A DNA stretch of 64,000 nucleotides from Euborellia annulipes (taxonomy: Eukaryota; Arthropoda; Insecta; Dermaptera; Anisolabididae): assembly GCA_023213315.1 (NCBI GenBank), contig JAKCPI010001877.1, forward strand, positions 62,001 through 126,000. Direction: 5' to 3'. The notes beneath the pieces are model-generated. The model was not told the DNA's origin, made no database searches, and saw only the letters and a program-made list of their open reading frames with translations. This document shows, piece by piece, positions 10,293 to 21,458 of this stretch; the stretch's first letter is position 1, and each line of letters opens with the position of its first letter. The translations under genes were made by a program, and so were the position numbers.

Positions 10293-12080
10293 TTTTATAT
10301 TTATTCAAACATCAAAGATTCTATTTCCACGTGCAAAAAAAAAAGAACTACACCCTAAATGCTATTACAAAAGGGTCAGAAGAATGCTTCATATTATTGG
10401 AAAAGAGGAACTACCTCATAAAATCCATCCACTCATTATAACCAATTACAAATGAACATATCTAAATTTTATTTAACCTAAAATTGCCTATTATTAAATA
10501 GACGATGTTATGCATGAAGGAACCAAGCGCCATTATGATCGGAATTGAGATAAGATCGCCATCTTGTAGGGAAAACCTCTTTATTTAAATCATAACATTA
10601 TTACTCTGTGCACTTTTTTTTTTATATAAAACAAGAAAAAATTGGAAAATGGGAAATCAATAGACGCATGTTAAAAACTGAGAACAATAGTCTATTTATT
10701 TAGTAATTGAAGATTTGAATCATTTAAAATTATTTTAAAAATTATATTTTCTTAATTTCAAAATTGAATAATGAAATTATTTTTTATAATTCGTCATATA
10801 TATTAAATTTCAACTTTCTTTTTTTGTCGTCACGGCTTGTAACGCGACATGCTGATAGAGGAGCGAAAAAATTTGAGGCCATCAAGTTTCACTTTGTTTG
10901 TTTACAATTGTGCAAATGAAATGCCCCTTATCTCAGATTTAGATTAATGGCGCTTGGTTCCTTCGACCAAATATGATTTTGTCAAAAAAAAAACTCCCTT
11001 AAATCTTCTGTCTTCGCCATTATTAATCCCGCGGTGCGGGATGCCTTAAATAGATTAACAAAAGTTTTTATTTTAACTTTCGAAATGGAAAGAAAATAAT
11101 TTATTTGTCATAAGATCACCAGCCATTTTGCCAGCGATATCGGAAATGAAAAAAAGCTAGAACTAAAATCATCTTTCTCTAGAGGTTTTTCTTTTCATTA
11201 TTATGCAGTAGCTTGAGGTTACTTGTCGTACTTTAGGCTGTTTGAGGTGCCTTGGGAAAAGTCTATTATAAATAATAAAATTTTTGTTGGAAACTTTATT
11301 TTTGGCCGACTAAATTACAGGTTTCTGTCTGTAAAGCCATTTTCAAGGACCGAAATACACAACGTTCTATTGTATTATAGATTTTTATATAAACCGTAAT
11401 TCATTATGGCAATAAGGGGTCGTCCACATATTACGTAACGCCTCAAATATCTCAAAAACTATTCGACAAAGAAAAACGAAAGTCCCATTTACATAATTAC
11501 TTTTTTATATTCTAAAAGAATCTATAATCAAAGTGATTATTTTTTTTTTCGAGAGAATTATACAGCAAAGAATGTAGTTGAGTGAAAAAAAAGAGAAAGT
11601 AGGATGAGAGTAAAGCAGTGCAATATAAATCCATAAATAAATCCTAGTAATAATTAATCCTCTCCGAATACGTAAGCATTTGTTGTTTAATTCAATAAAT
11701 TCACTCTAATCTGAAAATCTCTATTAACATTGAATTCAATTCATCCCCCTGCCATTTGAGGATATCGTTATCCTCCTCCTCCTCCTCCTCCGCCTCCGCC
11801 TCTTCTATGAAATTGTAAATTTTCATTAAAATATAATTACATTTACTTGGATTCGATTTGCATGTTTATTTATTTATATTTCTAAGTTAGTTATTTATAA
11901 TTATCTAAATATCGTTGATTAGATGTGTGGGAGGAAGATCGTCAAATTTATTTTGTTGTTTTGGCAAATAAACTCTCGGAATTACTTACTTAATAACATT
12001 ATATGTACGTATTTAAACAAGAAATTATGAAATCTTCTTTTATGAAAATAAATATTGAGATAAAATGTTTGAGTGTCTAA
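10230..12080. other. AT-rich DNA; TA repeat and CCT repeat
   Basis: A (TA)n tract lies at 10235-10290. (CCT)n/(CCG) triplets lie at 11770-11802. The remainder is A/T-run DNA without a gene; frames are short and low-complexity. Confidence 0.5.
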
Positions 12081-12082
12081 AG

Positions 12083-12354
12083 CAGTGGTTTCCAAACTTT
12101 ATGTTACCACGCCTCCCTTAAAAATAATTAATCTTATGATGCCTCCCCCCTCCCCCATTTTGTAAATTAATAAAAAAACAAAAATTTTTAATGCTAAAAA
12201 ATATAAATATATATAAAAATATTTTTTTTATTAATTCTTATTTATATTAAAACTAGCAATCATTTGGTCCTGGGGGCCAATATTCGCGCCTCTCCTTAGA
12301 CTAGTCCGCGTCTCCCTAGGGCCTCCCCAGCGCCTCACAGTTTAGAAAACGCTG
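12083..12354. mobile_element. hAT-type MITE
   Basis: Starts CAGTGGTTTCCAAACT and ends AGTTTAGAAAACGCTG, imperfect inverted termini of the hAT CAGNG type, 272 bp apart, without coding. The left flank is GTCTAAAG (12075-12082). The right flank here (GCATAAGG) matches only 5 of 8, while an exact GTCTAAAG follows a second right end at 14253; see findings. Confidence 0.6.
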
Positions 12355-12356
12355 GC

Positions 12357-12584
12357 ATAAGGGTATTTTATGGCTGGTGGAATTCGTATAATATCAGGAA
12401 TGAAAGTTAGAAAAAACAAAGCCAGAATTTTTTCGTTAAAAATATATTTTAATAGCTGAAGATTCGGCCTTGGTCAAAGTCATCCTAGGATGACCACTAA
12501 CAGCTCCGAGGATGGCTTTGAACAAAGCTGAAACGTCAGCTGTTAAAATATATTTTTAAAGATTTTTCTAACTTTCATTCCTGA
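12357..12584. mobile_element. Penelope-like mini fold-back A
   Basis: Inverted arms from TCAGGAATGAAAG (12394) to CTTTCATTCCTGA (12584), preceded by a roughly 37-nt unpaired extension (ATAAGGGTATTTTATGGCTG). The arms and extension are homologous to the ends of the protein-bearing element at 14381-15856, which ties this palindrome to a Penelope-like source. No coding sequence remains. It abuts the hAT right end. Confidence 0.7.
12498..12545 (+). ncRNA. Best hammerhead-ribozyme-like motif
   Basis: Stem I is TAACAGCT (12498-12505) with AGCTGTTA (12538-12545), 8 bp perfect. Box 1 is CCGAGGA (CUGANGA with U4 to C). Stem II is GGCTTT / AAAGCT with loop GAAC (12514-12529), 6 bp with one G-U. Box 2 is GAAAC (12530-12534), then the cleavage triplet GTC (12535-12537). 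There is no loop for stem III; ACGT is self-complementary, so two molecules could share a 4-bp stem III. Type I hammerheads of Penelope-like elements are the known precedent. The U4 change may reduce activity. Confidence 0.65.
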
Positions 12585-12605
12585 AGAAAAATATTTTTCT
12601 CAAAT

Positions 12606-12853
12606 CATATTTTCACGCCCTAGGGGGGTACCTGACTTAAATATAAAATTTCAACCTCCTAGCTCAATTCCTTCATGCTTTAAATTGAACCCAAACAGAC
12701 ACACAGACAGACCATGTCGCGAAAACCACTTTTTTGGATTCAAGGGACCTCAAAATGTGTATATCCATCAAAATCTCGACATCGAATTTTTGACATGAAT
12801 CCAATACTTTCTCTCTCTATATATTAACATATATATAGAGGTAAGAGAAAGTA
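12606..12853 (+). mobile_element. Family H 3' fragment
   Basis: Begins inside the element (TTTTCACGCCCTAGGGG) and runs to the 3' hairpin and terminal AAGAGAAAGTA, including ACACACAGACAGACC and the GACCTCAAAA block. It lies directly beyond the mini fold-back A. Confidence 0.75.
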
Positions 12854-12854
12854 A

Positions 12855-14148
12855 AAATTCAAATCCGAATTGAGATTAGTTCTATATACAAAAAGATGCG
12901 GTAACTCACCCCAGTAAAATTCTAAGTGGACTAATCATATCTTACTTTTCTAACTAATGAAAAAATCTCTACAAAATTCTGCAAGGGATCGATGGGTTCC
13001 TAAGTTACCCAGTGTTATTATTATCTGTTTATGAGAGTTTTGAAATTTTCAAGAATTAATTCCGCCCCGGTAATAAGAAATTTTAGAATGACATTAAAAT
13101 GTTTCTTCTCACTATGCTATTTGCTAAATATTGAAAATAAATTTTAACAGAATGCATTTATTTTTTAGTAAAAGTATTAAAAAACATTAATATCCTTATG
13201 CATTATAGGGGATGAGGCATTAACCAGGGGGGGGGGGTTAATGCCTTCATACCTCCCCCCTCCCTTTAAGGAAATGCGAGCCTTCACCGCGAAATTACTC
13301 TCAAAATAATTTGAATACATTTATAAATAATTATTTTAATTTTTATTTTATTTTAATTTTCAACCCTTAATCCACTCCTGTGTAAAAGTATATCAAGTGT
13401 GAGTATGAATGAGAAAGTGTTTTTAAAAAAAAAGTAAAAAATAAATAAATAAATAAATAAATAAAAAATAAAAAACTAATTTTTTTTCAATGACACCTAC
13501 ACTCCCCCTCCCCTTTCAACAGCTTATATTCTCCCTTTACCCTTAGTGAAATACAAAATATTTAATTTCATATTCAAAAGAATCGTTTTTCGCAGTCAAA
13601 TTATTTGTTTCTATCATTGTTTTTTTTTTTTCAACGATAAAATGCATAATAATTACCTTTAATAAGACTCTCAAGAGGGTGTGTTTGCTGACGGTGTGGC
13701 CAGGGTGGGTTACACTATATTAATTATTCACTTTGATTCACTTTAAACACAAAAAAGAGAGCAACGCCTGCATCCCGGCAACGCGCTCGACTCGACTGGA
13801 CGAGAGATTCGTCTCTCTCTGTTTATAGGAATAAAACAGATGAAAATAACAATTCCCTTTTTATTAAAAGTAAAAAAATACCTTTTGCTCTAATCTAACT
13901 GTATTTAGAGTTGGAAAAGAATGTCAACAAGTGATTTGGAATATTCCAAGGCCTTTCTTAAATAATCAACCCTTCATCCCCTAATCAAAATAATAATCAA
14001 CCCTATTTTTTGAATGTTTTATATTTATTTGGCTTCAATTTAGCTAAAATAAATTAAAAAAACATTTTTTTTAATTTTGCAACCCCTAATTTAATCTTTT
14101 TTTTTTTTTTTTTAAACACTCACACATTTTATTTATAAAACTACACGA
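12855..14148. other. Mostly unique DNA
   Basis: 13225-13237 is a G-run, and an (AAAT)n run lies at 13437-13465. 13670-13830 is less AT-rich and non-repetitive but shows no open frame or splice pattern I can defend. Confidence 0.4.
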
Positions 14149-14149
14149 A

Positions 14150-14252
14150 GCAATCATTTGGGAAATTGATCTTGGTGGCCAATATTCGCGCCTCCCCTTA
14201 GACTAGTCCGCGCCTCCCTAGGGAGGCGCGCCTCACAGTTTGGAAAACGCTG
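14150..14252. mobile_element. Right-end fragment of the same hAT
   Basis: Copies the right 100 bp of the MITE at 12240-12354 (CCAATATTCGCGCCTC, AGACTAGTCCGCG) and ends AGTTTGGAAAACGCTG. It is followed by GTCTAAAG at 14253-14260, identical to the left flank of the MITE at 12075-12082. Confidence 0.6.
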
Positions 14253-14481
14253 GTCTAAAGACAAACAGAATAATTCTTTGAGTACTTTGCATCCAATCCT
14301 GGTCAACTCAAGGTTTTTTTGGTTGACCTATTTGGTCATACAAATGGGTTGAGCTTTTAGTTTATTATAAATTTAAAGACTGTATAAGGGTATTTTATGG
14401 CTGGTGAAATTTGTATCAGGAATGAAAGTACGAAGAAAAATGCAGCCAGAATTTTTTTCTTTAAAAATATATTTCAACAGC

Positions 14482-14523
14482 TAGCTGACATTTCGGCTTT
14501 GGTCAAAGCCATCCTCGGAGCTA
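14482..14523 (-). ncRNA. Hammerhead-like motif in the 3' region
   Basis: On the minus strand: stem I TAGCT/AGCTA (14519-14523 with 14482-14486), box 1 CCGAGGA (14512-14518), stem II GGCTTT-GACC-AAAGCC (14495-14510), 6 bp perfect, then GAAAT (14490-14494) and GTC (14487-14489). It is sense with respect to the Penelope-like ORF, as expected if it processes the element's RNA. Confidence 0.55.
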
Positions 14524-14913
14524 TAAACAATGAAACGAAACATTTCTTTTTACAATTATTGCTTAACAATCATTTTTTTAAAAAACTTTTTTCCTCCTAG
14601 AATGAAAATCATACCTGCTGTTGGTCTTCATATACATATATTTTGAATTGTATCCGGTATTAAAATTAATTTTAGGATATAACATCAGGGAAAAAAGTTT
14701 TCTGTTCAAGATCAACTTTTTCCTTCTTCTATCACCAATACAATATATTTATTTTTTTTTTTTTTTTTGTGCCTAATGTGATAATTGACTCAGGGCAGTA
14801 CAATTTTATCTAATGTATTTTTAGATTTTGTAGTTAGTTTTTATACAAATGAATTTTAATCCCGGATTTATTAAACATGTTTCTTATTTTTTGCGCTAGG
14901 TGGCATAGCAGGC

Positions 14914-15600
14914 TTATTTTGTGACATTTTTTAAAACACCTCTATATAAAAGCACGGTGGTATTATAATCTTTTTTAAAATTCACCGTCCTGTTTAGGTA
15001 GATATGGATGGATTCCAAAATAAGCCTTTTAAACAGATTTTCCTCTGTCTGAAGTATTTCGACGGACTCAAAATCGAAGACATGATTTAGCTCAGTCGCA
15101 TGCCGAGACAGAGCAACAGTATCTTCTTTATTTTTAACATTGCTCTTGTGTTGTGAAATTCTTTTGTGAAGATACTGGCACGTCTGCCCAACATACGACA
15201 GCTCACAGTCCTTACAATTTATTTTATAAATCACATTTGATTTCTGCAACAAGGGAGTTGGAGTCTTGTTGCTGTACAAGAAGGACAATGTATTGGCTGG
15301 TCTAAAAGCGATTCTTAGTCCATCATTCAACCGGCATAGATATTTTTTTATATCTTCAGACAGGCTCGGAATATATGTCAAGCTTTTATAGACAATTTTA
15401 TTAACATTAGTTACAGGCATTATTTTGTTATTATTAGTCAGGTTGGAAGGATTCACATTCATCTTTTTCGACATGTAAATATTGATTATTTTACAAATAA
15501 AATATCTAGGATAGCTGTTATCCATTAGCAGTCTTTTGATTTTATTTATACACTCCTGATGGAATTCGGGGTCGGACAATCTAATTGCTCGGTCAATCAA
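14914..15600 (-). pseudogene. Penelope-like protein C-terminus with GIY-YIG nuclease
   Basis: An uninterrupted frame of 228 codons is the C-terminal part of a Penelope-like retroelement protein. Residues 1-45 (IRLSDPEFHQE..INKIK) match the segment after the reverse transcriptase; residues 46-120 are the linker. From 121 a GIY-YIG nuclease domain follows: VIY at 123-125, cysteines of NCKDC near 129-132, YVG at 136-138, R147 in KRISQHK, H167 and catalytic-type E196. In these elements the nuclease nicks the target for primed reverse transcription. The RT palm is missing because the frame runs into the inverted arm at 15600, so the first methionine is not a real start. No frameshift in the remaining part suggests a fairly young insertion. 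Confidence 0.85.
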
Positions 15601-15746
15601 GTTAAAAATAATACCGGATACAATTCAAAATATATGTATATGAAGACCAACAGCAGGTATGATTTTCATTCTAGGAGGAAAAAAGTTTTTTAAAAAAATG
15701 ATTGTTAAGCAATAATTGTAAAAAGAAATGTTTCGTTTCATTGTTT

Positions 15747-15790
15747 ATAGTCCGAGGATGGCTTTGACCAAAGCCGAAACGTCAGCTAGC
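15747..15790 (+). ncRNA. Hammerhead-like motif in the inverted arm
   Basis: CCGAGGA (15752-15758), stem II GGCTTT-GACC-AAAGCC (15760-15775) and GAAAC-GTC (15776-15783), then AGCTA. One base of the upstream stem I strand is lost compared with the partner arm at 14519-14523 (TATAGT instead of TATAGCT), so stem I has a bulge. Unlike the partner, this copy keeps the ACGT dimer segment. Confidence 0.5.
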
Positions 15791-15954
15791 TGTTGAAATA
15801 TATTTTTAAAGAAAAAATTCTGGCTGCATTTTTCTTCGTACTTTCATTCCTGATACAAATTTAAAGACCTTTACGAATTTAGATTCTTAAATATTTGAGT
15901 TTAAAGAACAGATCAGATAATTACTCAAAAGAAGGACATTTAAAGAAGAAAAAA

Positions 15955-16427
15955 TCTGGAGTGACTGGTTATAAATATGGGAAAATATTTATATTTTATT
16001 GCCAGGGCAACCATTTCTCCTATCTTTCCTATGAACTAGTACAGTGGTTTCCAAACTTTATGTTACAACGCCTCCCGTAAAAAATATTTTTAAAGAGTTT
16101 CTAAAAAATAATTGATTTATGAATTTTATTCAAAATCCTTAAGCAAATTTTGAAAAAATCGAATAAAACTGAAAAAGTACATCGTACATCAGTAAAGTAC
16201 TAGTACTTTTTGGCCGATTTTGTTCAAAAGCTTATTTTCACGCCTCAAAGAGGCGCCTAATTTAAATATAAAATGTCACAGACTGACAATTTTGCGACGC
16301 TTGCTTTTTCCGACTCAGGGGACCTCAAAACGTGTATGTCCATCAAAATCTCGACATCGAATTTTTGACATGAATCCAATACTTTCTCTCTACATACATT
16401 ACATACTGTATATAGGTGGAGAAAGTA
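15955..16427 (+). mobile_element. Family H element with internal deletion
   Basis: Starts TCTGGAGTGACTGGT; most of the 5' hairpin is lost. The ATGGGAAAATATTTATATTT block follows, then a hAT end fragment at 16042-16083, then the second half of family H to the 3' hairpin. The GACA microsatellite is reduced. Confidence 0.65.
16042..16083 (+). mobile_element. hAT left-end fragment
   Basis: CAGTGGTTTCCAAACTTTAT plus the following GCCTCCC block copies the left end of the MITE at 12083. It sits inside a family H copy and has no matching right end nearby. Confidence 0.5.
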
Positions 16428-16429
16428 AA

Positions 16430-17726
16430 ATTATTCCAGAATTGGTATATAATTCAGATTTAAAATCTGCAAAGGGAAACGCCAATGTCCCCGATAGACT
16501 GGAGTTCCCGGGTTCAATTTTCAAGAGCCAAGGGATGTTTGGCCCACATATAACAAATTTGTTTATTTTTTTAATTTACCAGAAATTTTAACCCAGAAAA
16601 AGCGTGTTTGAAAACAAACTATTATTGTACAATAATTTTATATTTTCTTCTTACTAATGGCTTACTATTATATTTTTCATAAAATGGAGATTTTATTTTT
16701 ATTTTTTATTCCCCCAATGAAATTCCAAGACATATTCAAAGAGTAGCTATTGTATTTGTAGATATTTATTAACAAACTTTGAATTTTCAACTAATTCTAA
16801 AGATTAATTACAGTTTCTACCTTCGATCAAACTTTGCTGACAACTTATGTACATGGAAATTAAGTTTTTTTTTTTTGTTCTACGCTATAATCAATATGCT
16901 CTAAAGATATTTCAATTATTAACACGAGTCGGGCCGTGGGGAGGGGGAGGGGGAGGGATTTCCAATAAACCAAGATGTAATCCCCTCCTCTCAGACTTCC
17001 ATACATCCCCTCTCCTGGTTAGGACCCTTAAAATGATGATTCATTAATCTGATGTTTTCCTCCTTCGCCTTTGGCGAGCAATTGCAAAATTTTAAAGTTT
17101 TAAATTTCCCTCTCTGACTCCACTCCCTTTTACTCTGGCAAATCAGCGAGCGCCCTGACAGACACAAAAACACTACACGAGTCAGTTGCTGGTGCTTGAT
17201 GATGATAATGATGGGAGTGAATGAATCTGTTATGAAGTGGCAAATGAGTGAGTTCGATTGCACGGAGAACTTTTAAAACATTGAAAATTATAAGTTTAGT
17301 TTGACAACGATAATATTTCCATTCAACTGTCATCACGACAAGTCACTGATAGAAGGATGACTATAACAGAATCATTTTTAGTACAAATTTCAAACCAATT
17401 GTGAAAGAGATATTCAAACACTGTAGCAGCAGACTTCTCGCTTAATGTTCAAGAGCTAAACTTGAGAATTTGAAGTTGTTTCGTCGTTTCTGGATGGTTT
17501 TTTCATCTCCTTAATTTTTATTTTTTTCTACGAAGAAAATATTTATAATGTATTATTCCCAGGTGGAATTAATGTTTCGGTTGTAAATCAATGGTATCAA
17601 TAAAAGAAAGCGGAGGAGATTTCTGTCCTGACAGTGTCAGCACGTACACAGTACGCAGACAGAGAGTGGACTTGAATTATTCACAATTCCCAAAAGAGTC
17701 GAGAGCATAAAATGAGAGAACTAGGA

Positions 17727-17760
<34 letters not shown>

Positions 17761-18420
17761 ATATAGACAACAACATCTTGATAAGGGACATTGATAGCGG
17801 TCAGGACTCTCAACTTTGAATAGAGGGCTTTCAATTAGTAAAGTGGATAATATATCATTCATAATAATTATTATACAAGAACCAAGTTGCAGAACTCACC
17901 AACTGGGAAATTGATCAGCTTGTTAAACCCACCATATTTCGTCTTGAGTAAATAAATCCTAATCCAGAGTTTGTTGAAGGCATTTGTCCCGGTGATGAGA
18001 CCCACAGTCTAAAATAACCCTTTGATATTTCTCAACATCCATGTCCTTATAGGATTTAAAAATATTGTAGTCCTTGTATATTACAAGTTTGTTGAAATGA
18101 AACTATGTTACTGTAGATAAAGAAAACTCTGAAAATTTGAGAATGAAATTTTCTTATATAATATCATCAAGGAAGGGTTGCAAATGCAGAGATTGGCAGC
18201 CAAATTTTTTTCTTTAAATAATAGAGGTCATCTTCAGGGCCTAAAAAGTTTCAAAAAAGTAGATATATTTGCTTTAGGCAGCTATATGTAATGATGCTTA
18301 TCAAATGAGAGATCTTGCAATATCTTTGCATTTACAATCCTTCCTTGATATAACTCTACAGACAACTACAATACGGTATCTGATCATTTTCATAGTTTTT
18401 TTAAGTATAAATAATTTTTA
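16430..18420. other. Unique DNA with GA microsatellite
   Basis: 16930-17260 and 17590-17700 are moderately complex and non-repetitive. A (GA)n tract lies at 17731-17757. I find no frame with a recognisable domain. This could be intron, intergenic or regulatory DNA. Confidence 0.4.
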
Positions 18421-18520
18421 ACTTCTTCTTACCTATATACAGTATGTTGATATAGGCCTAAGTATATAGAGAAATAATTGCAAAAATTCGATTTGATGGA
18501 AATACACGTTTTTAATCCTT
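18421..18520 (-). mobile_element. Family H 3'-end fragment
   Basis: CTTCTTACCTATATAC, a degenerate terminal hairpin, then CAAAAATTCGATTTGATGG and ATACACGTTTTT are the decayed 3' end of family H on the minus strand. It stops after 100 bp. Confidence 0.5.
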
Positions 18521-19834
18521 TTTTTGTCTATTAATGTGGCCCTGGTGAACACATTCATGCCGAAATAAGTGTCATATTGCGTAAACTTGTAGGTCGACAA
18601 TACTCTGAAAAAATAAAAAAGATAATATTAATTATTTTGTATCTCTGGATTTCCATTTCAATGAAAATTGTCCTATGGGTGGTGGTTAGCCCAGTGATTC
18701 ATCTAACAAAATTTTTTGAGTTTTTGTCGTAAACTACAGTAAAAAAATTGACTCACCCCTCTTGTTGGGTTTTCTGGTCAAAATATCTTTGCTATTAATT
18801 AATTATTATTATTTTTTTTTTTTTTAATAAATTTATTTACAAAATATGTGATCTAGTCTTACAAACTGTTTTATTAAGATGTGTATTTATTAAAAATATA
18901 TTTCTTATAAAAAATAATTTCATTGAATCTGTACACATTCTAGCAAGCATGTATTCTGCTCTTTAAAAAAGGACATAACCAAAAATTTCTAATCTGTCGC
19001 TTATCTGCAGTTGCCGAAACACATTTTCGATAATTTCGTATACGAAGGGTCATTTAAATGGATAGCACGCCTACTGAAGCTGCTAAATTTGTTACTTTAT
19101 TGCAACATGGACTCTGGACTGCATAATCACTAATCATGGATACAAAGCAAAAGAAGATTTGTAGGCTTATTCGCCATTTATGCAACTTAAAGCGTTACAA
19201 AACGCTTCATTGAATATACTTTTGGAGCTTTTCTCAACAGTAATAAGAGAGAAGAGACTGTATTTCTCTAATGACTCTGTAGTTGTATGTGAAGTTTGGA
19301 AACTAACCCCATCGAGGGTCATAATCTATCTCTGCTTACAGATAAGCTGTATAGAAATTCCAAAACAAAAAAATAATAATTATAATCGAAATTGAAATGA
19401 AATCGTGTACGGTTTAATGAAATTCTGGTAGAGGGAGGTTAAATGACAACCTCCTTTAAGAGGAAAAGGCCAAATGAGTTTGTTATTTTTTCTCTCTCTC
19501 TCTCTCTCTATCCATTTAATTACTCTTCTCCTCTTCTTTCATTATTGAAAAGGAGAAAACGGAAACGGGAAGGAAGTTATAATTTTGTTTCTATCAAGAT
19601 AAAGATAAGCCCAACTAGAAATTGTTTTCATGAAATTTGCTCAACTTTCTTCTCTCTCTCTCTCTCTTTCCTTTTGATCTATGAATAAATTATCCTAGAG
19701 TGAAAATTTTATCAAAAGGTTGGTGAATTGTGTGGATATACTACGATATTAGTGTTATGTAATTCTCCAGGGCCCTGGTAAAAACATGTAGGCCTACACT
19801 AAATTTTTTAAATTAATAGTTGAACCAAATTCTA
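18521..19834. other. AT-rich DNA without recognised features
   Basis: Contains (CT)n runs at 19490-19508 and 19651-19668. Short frames have no recognisable domain. Confidence 0.45.
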
Positions 19835-20157
19835 CAATTATTTATTTATTTATTTATTTACAACAGGCAACTTGCCCAATTTACAATTAATATTCAATAA
19901 TTAAGTTATTTTTTTAACAATCTTAATTTTGCTTCTTTTTTGAATTGATTTATTGTTGGAGCGTTCAGGGACGGGCAATCACTATCATTGCCCAATCTCG
20001 ACAATCTATTTATTGGTGAGCAAAGACCATACGACGTTCTGTGTGGTTCGATCTTAAATGTTCTTAAACATCTAAACGAGTATGTTTGCTCGTTGAAATT
20101 AAACAAAGATTTCAATCGCGAAGATGAAAAGTTATCATTGTAGATATTGTATAGCAC
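19835..20157 (-). pseudogene. LINE 3' end: reverse transcriptase C-terminus
   Basis: A minus-strand frame (20157-19906, 83 codons) ends in RTSYG..SP.NRL.RL.ND, the pattern at the C-terminus of jockey/CR1-type non-LTR reverse transcriptases. Downstream on the same strand is GGGCAAGTTGCCTGTTG and an (AAAT)n tail (about 19838-19862), typical of a non-LTR 3' end. The element is truncated at its 5' side near 20160. The clade cannot be fixed from this short piece. Confidence 0.6.
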
Positions 20158-20321
20158 ACAGGCGTCAATATAGTCTCTGCTCGATTATGAGAATAATATT
20201 AAAATCAAAGTTTTTTTTGGCTCTATAAATAAGTTGAAATTTGTCCGTTTTCGTGTCTTTATTTCTGACTGTGGCACAGAGCCCTCCAATTTTTTTGTTT
20301 TAAGTACGTATGAGTATAATT

Positions 20322-20602
20322 TTCTTATATGGACCCTGTTATGCAATGGTATGTCAAAGACCAAAAAATTCAAAATTGAGTTAAGCACGGAATATTGTTT
20401 CAAATGCTATAATTAATAATATTTTTTATGAAATATGTCCTAAAAAAAATTATATTTAATGTTACTTGCACAATTGACAACAAAAATTAGATATTATATA
20501 ATTTTTATAATCCAATGAAAAGAAAAAATTTTAATGTTGATTTTCTCAAAACTCGATGTTTGGTCTTTGACACACCATTGCATAACAGGGTCCATATAAG
20601 AA
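20322..20602. mobile_element. TIR element of 281 bp
   Basis: Inverted termini of 44 bp (20322-20365 and 20559-20602) are nearly identical; the core is GGACCCTGTTATGCAATGG. The interior is AT-rich and non-coding, so this is MITE-like. The inverted sequence continues into ATAT on both sides, so target duplication and superfamily cannot be read. Confidence 0.7.
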
Positions 20603-20604
20603 GA

Positions 20605-21170
20605 GAATAAAAAAAATCATATTAATAAATACAATGTTATAAGTGAAATATTTAGAAAAAACTTAATAGAAAATAAAACTTCAATATGTATTGTTTTTAA
20701 TTTCTCTTTTACGTTTTAATAAATATCGATAGTTTCCCGGGGACATTCCACACGCTTGTTTTTCGGAGTCATCCATCTGAAACTCTACCGTGATTTGGCA
20801 CAGTTTAATAGCTCTTGGTGGCTGTTGCTTTACTTTCTTGCCAGGCGTGAATTTCAATAAAAACTTTTGATTGAAATAACATTTCGTTTTCAGCAAAGTT
20901 CCCGGCGGCCCTTGTTAAAGAATGTTGTTGGACATTAAATAAAAGATTATCGAATTTTAAGGAGGGGATAAAAAAAGAGAGAGGGAATAAATAATTAGAC
21001 ATAATTTAATGATATTTAAAGGATTAAGTCATATCCGGCTTTACGGAGGCGTGACGTCATTTTCCCAGCTCCCATGGGAGGAAAAACTCTGCTATTTTGC
21101 TTCTTGAGGATTAGTGGAAAATTATTTTATGCTATAAAAAATGGGAATGCCCTTAAAACGGTTTCTTTTT
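20605..21170. other. Unique DNA with complex patch
   Basis: 20690-20945 is noticeably more complex than its flanks. It is not repeated in the window and is not part of a recognised transposon. A short minus-strand frame there (71 codons) has no domain I know. A perfect GTGACGTCA occurs near 21050. A conserved non-coding or exon origin is possible but unproven. Confidence 0.3.
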
Positions 21171-21171
21171 T

Positions 21172-21232
21172 ACTTTCTCTTACCTATATATGTTAATATA
21201 AAGATTATTGCATTCATGTCAAAAATTCGGCT
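21172..21232 (-). mobile_element. Family H 3'-end stub
   Basis: Terminal hairpin (ACTTTCTCTTACC) and CATGTCAAAAATTCGG only. It lies about 50 bp before a full copy in the same orientation. Confidence 0.6.
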
Positions 21233-21279
21233 AATTAAAATCTTTTAGTCTAATAGTGGTCACATCCCTTTTTATTTTT

Positions 21280-21426
21280 ACTTTCTCTTACCTATGTATA
21301 TATGTAATATATATATAGAGAGAAAGTATTGGTTCATGTCAAAAATTCGATGTCGAGATTTTGATGGATATTCACGTTTTGAGGTCCCCTGAATCCAAAA
21401 AAGTGGTTTTCGCGACATGGTCTGTC

Positions 21427-21458
<32 letters not shown>

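Larger units (their letters stand above)
14381..15856 (-). mobile_element. Penelope-like element, 5'-truncated with inverted end
   Basis: A single insertion bounded by the 12-bp direct repeat AAATTTAAAGAC at 14369-14380 and 15857-15868. On the minus strand it holds the end of a Penelope-like ORF (15600-14914), a 3' region with a hammerhead-like core, and an unpaired tail of about 32 nt (14381-14412). An inverted copy of the 3' region (15605-15856) sits at the 5' side, so arms of about 250 bp (14413-14665 and 15605-15856) face each other. Long-terminal-like repeats, inversions and variable TSDs are known for Penelope elements. The upstream reverse transcriptase is absent. Confidence 0.85.

Noticed and set aside
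20681..20896. 71-codon minus-strand frame in a complex patch
   Set aside because: No known domain, an overlapping frame of similar length exists, and no splice or start context was found.
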